DNA of 64,000 nt from Anaerolineales bacterium. Its GTDB lineage: Bacteria > Chloroflexota > Anaerolineae > Anaerolineales > UBA4823. The stretch covers positions 34,725 through 98,724 of the forward strand of contig PQAL01000004.1 of the NCBI GenBank assembly GCA_003105035.1, read 5' to 3'. The notes beneath the pieces were generated by a model. The model did not search any database, had not been told where the DNA came from, and saw nothing but the letters and a program-made list of their open reading frames with translations. This document shows, one piece after another, positions 35,210 through 42,711 of this stretch. Positions within the stretch are counted from its first letter, which is position 1. Each line of letters starts with the position of its first letter. Both the position numbers and the translations under genes were made by a program.

Positions 35210-35289
35210 GTCAGTTGCATTTTGTAAGTGTTCCAATGGATTTCTTATTTTTGTGAGCTATTATTTCCTTAGGAAGGCAAGGTGATATT

Positions 35290-36078
35290 ATGCAATTTCC
35301 AGAGACAGAAAGGGTTGTGTACCACAAAAATCCTCTAATTGAAGTTATATGCCAACTGCGCTTTCCTCCAATATTATCTATTGAGTCTGAATTACCAACT
35401 AAATTCCAGGAGGCAATAAGGGGAGATTACCCATTATTTAACCAAAATGTGGAAATCCAGGTCAAAGTTACTGATGATCCAACCATGAAATTACCAGATA
35501 TTGTAAATCTTCCACCGACCACCATTAAAAATAAGAACTATGAATTCCTGTCCAGTGATGAAAAGTGGAAAGTTAACCTTACAAATAGCTTTTTATCATT
35601 GTCAACAATAGATTATTCGAGGTGGGAAGAGTTCTTTGCCCATTTGAGAATTGCATATCAACCCTTTATTGACATATATCGACCGCCCTTTTTTACACGA
35701 ATCGGACTTCGTTATCGTGACATGATTAGAAGGTCGTTTCTAGGACTACAAGAATCTCCATGGACTGAGCTACTTCAACCCTATATGTTAGGGCTATTAA
35801 CTGCACCGGGACTGCGGGAAGCCATCCATAATACCAATCACATTTCTGAAATTGAATTGGATGATGAAAGTATTGTAAGAATCTCTTCCGGAATATTTCA
35901 TGATCAAAGCAACAAGGAAGACAATTTTATTATTGACAGTGACTTTTTCTCCCTTAATAAAGTTGAGGTTGATAAGTCTATGGAAAAACTAAACTTTTTC
36001 AATTCGCAAGCATCCCGCCTTATCCAATGGTGCATTACTCCTAAGTTGCATGCTGCCATGGAACCAGAAAAGATATGA
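35290..36078 (+). CDS. TIGR04255 family protein
   Basis: A 262-aa protein with the TIGR04255 pattern: a start like YHKNPLIEVICQLRFPPIL, a central NLTNSFLSLSTIDYSRWEEF and RIGLRYRDMI. The family's function is not established. It is AT-rich, has AGGAAGGCAAGG ahead of its start and overlaps the next gene by 4 bases. TIGR04255 genes typically travel with an adjacent variable gene, as here. Confidence 0.75.
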   Translation: MQFPETERVVYHKNPLIEVICQLRFPPILSIESELPTKFQEAIRGDYPLFNQNVEIQVKVTDDPTMKLPDIVNLPPTTIKNKNYEFLSSDEKWKVNLTNSFLSLSTIDYSRWEEFFAHLRIAYQPFIDIYRPPFFTRIGLRYRDMIRRSFLGLQESPWTELLQPYMLGLLTAPGLREAIHNTNHISEIELDDESIVRISSGIFHDQSNKEDNFIIDSDFFSLNKVEVDKSMEKLNFFNSQASRLIQWCITPKLHAAMEPEKI

Positions 36079-36686
36079 TTCCAAAAGATCAAGAAACCAC
36101 AAGACAAATCTCCTATAGGATTCCCGGTCTATATGAGTTAGCCGACTATTTCGATAACAATCTATCAACAGGTACAGTAAATTTTGTAAAAGAAAACGAA
36201 TCCTGGGCTGAATTATATAGAAGAAATATAACGGGATCAGCTACACAATACCCGTTTAAAGAATCATTAGCTTTTTCTCAATTCTTGGTTCCTTTGCAGA
36301 TCAGGAAATTTGTGTCGTCTTGGAATAATACAGTCAGAGATAATATCTCAGTTGATGTTAGTCGCCTACTATCATCTATTGAAAACACTGAGCTTGTAAA
36401 GGAAGTGAATTCAATCCTCGAAGCAATTAATTTAAACATCCAATATTTTGATATTCAAAATATACCTGAAATTAAGGCGTTCCAGCTTGAAAATGGTTCC
36501 ATTGCCCTTGAATGGATTTTAGGGCATTTTCGGATTGGATTTAATTTTGATCCAAAACCAGGTGAATCCGGATATTACCTAATATCTGATTCAACTGCAG
36601 GAGAAGTAAGATATTTGGGAAATTTCAACGGCTTGAGCAAACAAAATATTATTCGATCGCTTTTGGTTCTGATTTTTGGGAAGTAA
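36075..36686 (+). CDS. Partner gene of the TIGR04255 protein
   Basis: A 203-aa protein, family not recognised. Visible pieces are SYRIPGLYELADYFDNNL near the start and WILGHFRIGFNFDPKPGESG near 155-175. It begins inside the end of the TIGR04255 gene (ATGA), so the two are made together. No membrane segment or nuclease motif is seen. Confidence 0.7.
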   Translation: MIPKDQETTRQISYRIPGLYELADYFDNNLSTGTVNFVKENESWAELYRRNITGSATQYPFKESLAFSQFLVPLQIRKFVSSWNNTVRDNISVDVSRLLSSIENTELVKEVNSILEAINLNIQYFDIQNIPEIKAFQLENGSIALEWILGHFRIGFNFDPKPGESGYYLISDSTAGEVRYLGNFNGLSKQNIIRSLLVLIFGK

Positions 36687-36688
36687 TT

Positions 36689-37108
36689 ATGGATTTTCCG
36701 GATCACTGTCTTCGTGGCTTAAGAGATAAGGATCACTACACTGAGTACGATAACACTATTACCCTGAAGGGTTACCTCCCTGACACGCGTACTCAACACA
36801 CTCGCGAAGATAAAGGCTACGAAACATCTATTAATTGGGAAGATACTGATTCGGTTATAGAATTTACTTTGAATACGCAAGAATCTGGGAAGAAGAGTTT
36901 TCCTTTCGGAATAGTTCGACTACCATTAGTTGAAATTCAACGTATCATAGATAACGAAGCGACCAAGAACATGATTTCGTACGAGAGATGTCCAGTAGAT
37001 GGGAATGAATACCATGGAAATATCGTGTTTCAAGCAGGTCTGTCGCAACTCAAGCAAAATATGATCGCAAGCGTCCTTGCGACATATTCATCGAAAGTGC
37101 GGAAGTAA
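36689..37108 (+). CDS. Third gene of the TIGR04255 cassette
   Basis: A 139-aa protein starting 2 bases after the previous stop. It is acidic and Thr/Asp-rich at the N-terminus (DHCLRGLRDKDHYTEYDNTI) and ends in a helix with KQNMIASVLATYSSKVRK. No family is recognised. It closes cargo block A; GC-rich backbone sequence resumes by 37120 with the short palindrome GTGCCGCTC...GGGCGGCAC. Confidence 0.65.
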   Translation: MDFPDHCLRGLRDKDHYTEYDNTITLKGYLPDTRTQHTREDKGYETSINWEDTDSVIEFTLNTQESGKKSFPFGIVRLPLVEIQRIIDNEATKNMISYERCPVDGNEYHGNIVFQAGLSQLKQNMIASVLATYSSKVRK

Positions 37109-37187
37109 GAAGTTTTCAGGAAAGATGCCACACCAGTGCCGCTCCGAGAGGGGCGGCACTGGTTTTTACATAGGAGAGACTTCCTTC

Positions 37188-37604
37188 CTAGAACGGGATC
37201 TCGTTCTCACTGGACGCGGGAGCCAACTGTTCGGCGTGCCCGTTCGCGTCGCCGTTCTTAGAGTCCAGGAAGTCCACCGTGTCTGCGTGGAGTTCGAAGG
37301 ATGCAGCCGGCGTGCCGTCCTGGCGGTCCCAGATGCGGGGGCTGCCTGTGGAAGGGTCGGCGATTAGGCGGCCTTCAACGTACACCAGGCTGCCCTTGTG
37401 GAGGTAACTGTTGCACGCCTCCGCCATCTTGCCCCAGGCGCTCACCTTGAACCAGGTCGTTTCTTTCACGGTCTGGCCGGCCGCATTCTTGTACTTGCGG
37501 TTAGTGGCGACCGGGAAATTGGTGACTGGCTGGCCGGAGGGTGAATAGCGCATCTCCGGATCAGTTCCCAGGCGGCCGATGATTTCGCACTTTTGGTGAG
37601 ACAT
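37188..37604 (-). CDS. ssb: Single-stranded DNA-binding protein
   Basis: A 138-aa SSB. The OB fold begins IIGRLGTDPEMRYSPSGQPV and continues with ETTWFKVSAWGKMAEACN and LVYVEGRL. The C-terminus ends NEIPF, matching the acidic hydrophobic tip that recruits repair and replication partners. The leader CACAGATAAAGGAG lies 9-10 bases ahead of ATG 37604. It probably protects transferred single-stranded DNA of the element. Confidence 0.93.
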   Translation of the reverse strand: MSHQKCEIIGRLGTDPEMRYSPSGQPVTNFPVATNRKYKNAAGQTVKETTWFKVSAWGKMAEACNSYLHKGSLVYVEGRLIADPSTGSPRIWDRQDGTPAASFELHADTVDFLDSKNGDANGHAEQLAPASSENEIPF

Positions 37605-37610
37605 AACTCA

Positions 37611-37895
37611 TTACTCCTTTATCTGTGGGTGAATTTGAAGGTGATCACGTGCGGTGATCGCAAAGGTCTTGGCATCCACTTCGCCTTGCTCTGTAGGAGG
37701 AAACGTTTCAAGAAGGATTTCCTCCCCTTCCGTAAAGCGGTGGAAAACAACGATGAAGTGCTCCGACTCCCGTCGGATCGTCCAGCGGCCCCCCGGAATG
37801 GTGGTCAGCAGGGGCGGAGTGGCGCCAGCATCCCATTCGCCGTTGATCGGGAAGTCCTTGCCCCAGATCTGGCGGTTGCTTTTGACTTCGTTCAT
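37611..37895 (-). CDS. Small hypothetical backbone protein
   Basis: A 94-aa protein (WGKDFPINGEWDAGATPPLL then GGRWTIRRESEHFIVVFHRF) with several predicted strands. It ends 6 bases before the ssb start codon and follows the SWIM-domain gene by about 20 bases, so it lies in one operon with both. No family is recognised. Confidence 0.65.
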   Translation of the reverse strand: MNEVKSNRQIWGKDFPINGEWDAGATPPLLTTIPGGRWTIRRESEHFIVVFHRFTEGEEILLETFPPTEQGEVDAKTFAITARDHLQIHPQIKE

Positions 37896-37914
37896 AGGGC
37901 ATCATCTTTCCAGG

Positions 37915-39021
37915 TCAGGCGGGTTGAAGCGAAGCCAGGAGGATCGTGGCAGCTGCCTTAGCCTTCTGGCCGTTTTTATCGCCGTTCGGACGGTAGGTAT
38001 CGCCGGCGAGGTATTCGAGCACCTTGCGCCCATCTTCGGTCTTGGCCACCTGGTCGAGGGTCATGCCCTTGTATTCGGGATGGCTCTTCGACCCCATCGG
38101 GCAGGGAACGGCCATGGCATCTTCCAAAGACAGCCACATAGACGGCGAAAGGACAACATTGCCATCCGGAGCGGGGGCGCCGTTGACCCAGCGCACAAAC
38201 ATACGCTTGGGGTTTTTCTTATCGTTTTCGCCCTCGTAGCGCGGGTTGAACTTCCAGACGATCTTGACGGGCCGCTTCAGTGCAACCACGTACTTGTCCA
38301 GCTTAGGGTTCTTCCCGCGTTCGATGGTGTTGTCGCCCTCGTACAATGGCATGGTCTGGAGGCTCAGACTGCAAGCCGCTTCAAACTCACGGACGTCAGT
38401 CTCTTCGTTCAGGTATTTGGCCACCCGGCGAAAATTGGCGTTGACGGGGTACAGGTCAACCACCGGCGTTTCGGATTCGTCCGAGTTGACTTTGGCGCGG
38501 CGGACAACGAAGCCGATCTCTTCCTCGTGCTCCCCGTCCTCCAGACAGGGCATCTCGACCGAGAAACCCGCCTGCAGCAGGCTGGTTACCGAGGCCATCA
38601 AGGCCTGGGCTTCGGCCACGAGGATGGGTTTCTCCAAGGAAAGCGGGATGGTCACCTGGGCGCTCGAGGGGTGAAAGAGCTTCACCCAGCCGCATTCACG
38701 AACAAGGTTTTCTGTGGTCATACGATTTACTCCTTTTTCTGTGGGTTGAGTTGAAGCGGGCGCAGTGGCTTCCTGGGGATTCCAGAGCGGAAGCCCGCAG
38801 ATATGCTTGCAGTCCAGCCCAAATGCTCCGTATCGCCGGTGATCCAGGCAGGTGCAAGTTTTCGAGCCGTCTTCGAAGAGGCGGATCACGTAGGTGTCAC
38901 GTGGTGTTCTGACTTGCCAGCCACCTGCTGCCGGAAGGAATTCCCATAATCCTTGGGCCACTGCCTCTTCGGCAGACTGCTGCCTTTTCTGATGCTCGAA
39001 AGGGATGTCAAATCTTTGCAT
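37915..39021 (-). CDS. SWIM-finger protein fused to a backbone hypothetical
   Basis: A 368-aa reading frame. Residues about 45-80 carry a SWIM finger (SKTCTCLDHRRYGAFGLDCK, then HICGL). Residues 101-368 are a hypothetical domain with no recognised family. GGAGAAGGAGG lies ahead of ATG 39021. An internal ATG at 38721 is preceded by the same CACAGAAAAAGGAG leader that other backbone genes use, so a 268-aa product may also be made. The linker is simply that leader translated, which suggests a recent fusion of two genes by loss of a stop. Confidence 0.7.
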   Translation of the reverse strand: MQRFDIPFEHQKRQQSAEEAVAQGLWEFLPAAGGWQVRTPRDTYVIRLFEDGSKTCTCLDHRRYGAFGLDCKHICGLPLWNPQEATAPASTQPTEKGVNRMTTENLVRECGWVKLFHPSSAQVTIPLSLEKPILVAEAQALMASVTSLLQAGFSVEMPCLEDGEHEEEIGFVVRRAKVNSDESETPVVDLYPVNANFRRVAKYLNEETDVREFEAACSLSLQTMPLYEGDNTIERGKNPKLDKYVVALKRPVKIVWKFNPRYEGENDKKNPKRMFVRWVNGAPAPDGNVVLSPSMWLSLEDAMAVPCPMGSKSHPEYKGMTLDQVAKTEDGRKVLEYLAGDTYRPNGDKNGQKAKAAATILLASLQPA

Positions 39022-39038
39022 TTTCCTCCTTCTCCTAT

Positions 39039-39060
39039 GGTGGAATTGCTGCTGACGGAT
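39039..39060 (-). repeat. 22-bp leader repeat, copy 2
   Basis: GGTGGAATTG followed by CTGCTGACGGAT. One base differs from copy 1 at 31316. It sits 18 bases before ATG 39021 of the SWIM-domain gene. Confidence 0.7.
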
Positions 39061-39264
39061 ATTCCCGATTTGGGATGTACGTGTATCAGCGCTCAACATG
39101 AGCGTGATTAACAAATGAACGGGGATGATTGCATGCCGGCAGACATGTCGCCTGCCGGTGTTTCAATTCGGGGGACGGAGGAGATCCCCCCAAAAAGGAG
39201 TTCTGTAACAGGTATGGAGCAGCCCTGCTTTCACAGGAGTGCCGGTTTTTCAAGGTACAAAAAA

Positions 39265-39311
39265 GCACACGAGAAGCAGCCCATGCTTGGGCTCAAATGC
39301 TTCTCGCGTGC
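39265..39311 (-). repeat. Hairpin H3 of the family
   Basis: 14-base arms with one mismatch (39265-39278 with 39298-39311) and a 19-base loop. On the minus strand the arm begins GCACGCG, the loop begins TTTGAGCCC, and TTTTTT follows the 3' arm, so this copy could also terminate transcription from the SSB-like gene. Confidence 0.65.
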
Positions 39312-39366
39312 AGGTTTCCCGCTGAATGCGGGGCTTAGGAGGAACGGCCTGGAGGCCGGGGGTTGG

Positions 39367-39834
39367 TTAGCGGTCGGCTGTCAGATCGGCCAGATCGACG
39401 CCGGCCTGGATGGGTACTGCCGGAAGTTCGGGTTTCTTCTTGGCCGGCTTACCCTTCTGGTCAGGCTTCGCCTTGGGGCTCTTGATTCCGGAGAGCAGCT
39501 TTACGCCGGTTGCCAGAATTTGGGCCGTGGGCCGGCGGATGACCAGGGTGCTCAGCTCACCGGGCAACTCGACACCGTCGTGAGACTTGGCAACCACCAT
39601 CTTAAGCGGCTCGACGATGTCGCGCCCGATGATGCGGCCGGAGACACTCAGGAGCCGGCCGATCTTGATGTGACGGGGGTCAAAGTCCAGGGACGGATCG
39701 ATCTGGACCGTCACGTAGTCCGAAGAGGTCTTGCCATCCTCTCCGAGACGGTGGTTGGCCAGGCGCATGTAGCGCAAATCCCGGTGTTCCCAGGAACGGG
39801 CGAGATATCCTTCGAAATTAACCTGGTTGATCAT
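39367..39834 (-). CDS. SSB-like OB-fold protein
   Basis: A 155-aa protein. NQVNFEGYLARSWEHRDLRY, then VTVQIDPSLD and RLLSVSGRIIGRD, follow the order of strands in SSB-type OB folds. After residue 115 it has a basic Lys/Pro-rich tail (KPDQKGKPAKKKPELP), unlike the acidic tip of true SSB. It is the second SSB-like protein of the element. It is the first gene after operator-promoter site 3, with AAGGAGAAG before the ATG. Confidence 0.7.
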   Translation of the reverse strand: MINQVNFEGYLARSWEHRDLRYMRLANHRLGEDGKTSSDYVTVQIDPSLDFDPRHIKIGRLLSVSGRIIGRDIVEPLKMVVAKSHDGVELPGELSTLVIRRPTAQILATGVKLLSGIKSPKAKPDQKGKPAKKKPELPAVPIQAGVDLADLTADR

Positions 39835-39968
39835 GGTTCTTCTCCTTCTGTGAAATGGGAATTAAACGCAAAACGCCACTTTGTCCGGCAGGAAATGCTG
39901 CGAACGAATGTGGCGTGTCTGGCTAACGAAGGGGGTTATTCAATTGTGGCCGGATGACCGGCCAGTTA

Positions 39969-39997
39969 AAGATAGCACTAACGTTCTAAAATGTCAA
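39969..39997 (-). promoter_or_regulatory. Promoter with palindromic operator (site 3)
   Basis: On the minus strand: TTGACA (39992-39997), a 17-base spacer, TATCTT (39969-39974). The operator TAGAAC-GTTA-GTGCTA at 39973-39988 has one mismatch to the perfect site 2. It drives the SSB-like gene and probably the whole 37188-39834 group. A weak 7-bp hairpin (39873-39879 with 39910-39916) lies in the leader. Confidence 0.75.
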
Positions 39998-40046
39998 GGT
40001 TTTTTCAACCAGTATTGTTTTCACCACAGCACAAGCAGCCATATCA

Positions 40047-40844
40047 TTACACCTGATATTTCTTTAGCGTTGAATTTAGAATCATGGCATCGAATAATCT
40101 AGTAATTTGCTCACCAATTCCCCCATCATCAATCAACACGCCCATTTCCATGTTCAACCCCATCGCGAAATCGGTTAGGTTAGCGCTGGAAATAAATACT
40201 TTCTTTCGGTCTGCCACCGCTATTTTCGCATGTAAAGAACCAAATTTCCCATCTTGAGTATGAAGGCGCTTTTCCAATGGCCAGACATAGAAATTGGCCA
40301 ATCGAAACATACTACTTGAGAAAGCCTTGGAGCCAGCAACAGATATTTTCCCTTGGGCCTCGGTTGAATCCTCCAAGCATATCGTTACTTTAACGTTATG
40401 AAGGATAGCTCTTTCAATAGCATCAATAATTAGTTGGGCCTTGTATACAGCGAAGCTGACAACTAACAATTGCTCTTTCGCTTCAGAAATTAATTCTAAG
40501 AGGGCTTGATCTGTTCTACGAAAACTTGTTGGAACATCTTCGGGTCCAGTCCAAATAAGTTCAACAGGGGAAATACAAGATGTTTGATATGTATGCAGAG
40601 ATGAGTTGATACAAAACGCAAAGCATTGTGAATTCATTTGGGGGTTTGTGCTAATCCAGCAATCAAGCAATTCCACAAGCTTCGCTTTTGTTTGAGGACC
40701 ATGAATCAACGATAACAATTTCGTTCGTTGAATGGTACTGGGATCTTGCCACTTTTGGATCTCAATTATCACTTCCTGAACAGTTTCAGAAGGTGTAGTC
40801 CTGACAAAATTGGATATCAACGTGGCTAAAAGTGGCTTATTCAT
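40047..40844 (-). CDS. drmC: DISARM protein DrmC, phospholipase D-like
   Basis: A 265-aa protein of the phospholipase D superfamily. A single HxKx4D-type motif is visible as LHAKIAVAD near residue 210, followed by FISSANLTDFAMGLNMEMGV, which is typical of PLD nucleases. In DISARM, DrmC is the PLD protein found with drmA and drmB. It overlaps drmB by 8 bases and is the last gene of the operon; no clear terminator follows before site 3. Confidence 0.88.
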   Translation of the reverse strand: MNKPLLATLISNFVRTTPSETVQEVIIEIQKWQDPSTIQRTKLLSLIHGPQTKAKLVELLDCWISTNPQMNSQCFAFCINSSLHTYQTSCISPVELIWTGPEDVPTSFRRTDQALLELISEAKEQLLVVSFAVYKAQLIIDAIERAILHNVKVTICLEDSTEAQGKISVAGSKAFSSSMFRLANFYVWPLEKRLHTQDGKFGSLHAKIAVADRKKVFISSANLTDFAMGLNMEMGVLIDDGGIGEQITRLFDAMILNSTLKKYQV

Positions 40845-42711
40845 GAGTAAAAAAAAGGTGATCTTCGTGATTGACGGTTGTGACTAGAACCGAACGATCC
40901 AGATAACGATTCCCCTTTTCGCAGGATGTCTCAGGAGAGAAAAGGCAAGAATGACAGGCTGCCGCATGAACAGTGGATGCACCATAACCCGGCATATGTT
41001 CTGCACACGTTGGATCGGATGCACAAAGGCTGCATGCCTCTAAAGCAACAGCAATATGTCTTTCAAGATTTTGAGGTTCTCCCAAGCTTACTAGACCTCC
41101 TAGCGTACCTTCCGAGTCTGGTGCGGACGTATAAAGGAGTATCCCTGCCATCGGAATACCTGGTTGCCCAGGATTGTTTGAATATATTCTCTCGCGAATG
41201 CTTGCTTGGGTATATCCGCACTCCATGGCGAACTGGCGCATGAGTGCATGACTGAAAGAGTGAAGGAGGACATATCGCAATCCAGGATAATTTGCTTCTG
41301 GATTATTAATCATTCGGTTTCGTCGCCATTCTACATGAGCCTGGAAGAACATTTCTTCCCAGGACTTTATGACGGGTTTTGCAAGCCATTTGAGAATTTC
41401 ATCTTCCTTGAATTGAATGAATATACCTTCCCCACGAACTTCAATAGCAGGGATCCAGGAAGGCCTCTTTCTTGAAATTGGAGAGATGACTTGGATTTCT
41501 TCCTCGTCACTTTCCGCCATCTCACCAGGAGAATCGATTCGCGTGAATCCTGCTAAGGCTCGAACTTCTCGTAATCGTTCGACGAGAACAACCTGAGAGA
41601 AAATCCCCCGATAGAGATGTGGTGGGTCAACTGGTTTTAGCCGAAAGTCTGGCGTTTGATTCTGTAAACTCGGAGTTGTGAACGCGGTCCATTCCGGAAG
41701 CAAGAGGTTTGGTCGTTCTTCAGGCGTTTCGTTTGGCGCCGAGATGATCAGTCTCTTTTGTAATGCATCCCATATTTCAGATAAGGAATATTCTGAAAAT
41801 GCTTTCAGTTTTCCCCATTTCTCCAAATAAGCCAATTCGTCTGCCTTTTCCACCCGCTGTAGCTCACCCCAGTTTTCAGCGACTAGATTATCCAATTTAT
41901 CTGCTGTTGTAGGAATAGATATAGTGTTCAAAACAAATGGGAACCAGATATTGCTGGCCCCAAGCAGGATAGCCCGCACATGAAGCTCGCATCCATCAGG
42001 GTCATAATCATGGAGGTGAGGCCTTCTCCCTTTACAAATAGGCATCTTTTCACGGTTCTCCCTGCCAAAGGCCTCCGCCAGCTGTCGTTTCTTTCCGCAG
42101 ATATTACACTCAACATAAAGATCCCTGGCCTCCCCTGATGGACCGTATTCTGATAAGGTCAGGCTTTTATGATCATATTTTGTCTCATCAAAATCGTGAA
42201 CATATTCCACCCAGGGGAAGTCATCAAGATGGCCGTTTTCACAGCACACAAGGAAACGGGCAGGAAGAACAGTGGGCTTATTCGCTCTTTGGCAATTTAC
42301 ATGCTCATAGTGAGTTCGGTCAGGATGGTAATAATCAACTTTGAGTTCAAACAAATCGGAATGGGTAGGAGCCAGGATCTGACACGAAGGGCATACCATC
42401 CATTCGGGAAATGTACTCACGGGAACGCCGATATGCGCCTCTTTATCAAAAGGATTCGGTCTTCCGCCTTGGTCCGGAACGGTTGGAAGAGAAAATAACC
42501 GCTGGACTTGATCACCCAAATCGCTTCGAATAGCATTGAGGAGACGCTCCTCTTGGATTTCACGGACAAACTCTGGCTCTACCGGCCAATCATCCAAACC
42601 AGAAACAATGGCGGACAAGTGAGGCAAGTCAACAATCGCTCCAACGCCATAGGTATAAAGCAATTGAGATGGATTGAGCTCACCGACTTTAATATTATTG
42701 GGCTTGGTCAT
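40837..42711 (-). CDS. drmB: DISARM protein DrmB, DUF1998
   Basis: A 624-aa protein. The C-terminal DUF1998 region is diagnostic: RYVLLHSFSHALMRQFAMEC, then ACSLCASDPTC and ACHSCLFSPETSCEKGNRYL with its cysteine set. The N-terminal half has more cysteine pairs (MVCPSCQIL, ECNICGKKRQ). DrmA and DrmB form the core complex of DISARM. It starts inside the end of drmA (ATGA overlap). Confidence 0.93.
   Translation of the reverse strand: MTKPNNIKVGELNPSQLLYTYGVGAIVDLPHLSAIVSGLDDWPVEPEFVREIQEERLLNAIRSDLGDQVQRLFSLPTVPDQGGRPNPFDKEAHIGVPVSTFPEWMVCPSCQILAPTHSDLFELKVDYYHPDRTHYEHVNCQRANKPTVLPARFLVCCENGHLDDFPWVEYVHDFDETKYDHKSLTLSEYGPSGEARDLYVECNICGKKRQLAEAFGRENREKMPICKGRRPHLHDYDPDGCELHVRAILLGASNIWFPFVLNTISIPTTADKLDNLVAENWGELQRVEKADELAYLEKWGKLKAFSEYSLSEIWDALQKRLIISAPNETPEERPNLLLPEWTAFTTPSLQNQTPDFRLKPVDPPHLYRGIFSQVVLVERLREVRALAGFTRIDSPGEMAESDEEEIQVISPISRKRPSWIPAIEVRGEGIFIQFKEDEILKWLAKPVIKSWEEMFFQAHVEWRRNRMINNPEANYPGLRYVLLHSFSHALMRQFAMECGYTQASIRERIYSNNPGQPGIPMAGILLYTSAPDSEGTLGGLVSLGEPQNLERHIAVALEACSLCASDPTCAEHMPGYGASTVHAAACHSCLFSPETSCEKGNRYLDRSVLVTTVNHEDHLFFTHE

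Larger units (their letters stand above)
39022..39366. other. Hairpin-rich intercistronic leader
   Basis: No gene is supported in these 345 bases. It holds the leader repeat (39039-39060), a 7-bp stem CCGGCAG/CTGCCGG at 39136-39158, a GGGGGA/TCCCCC stem near 39170-39196 and hairpin H3 at 39265-39311. The set resembles the leader at 31275-31687. Confidence 0.5.
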
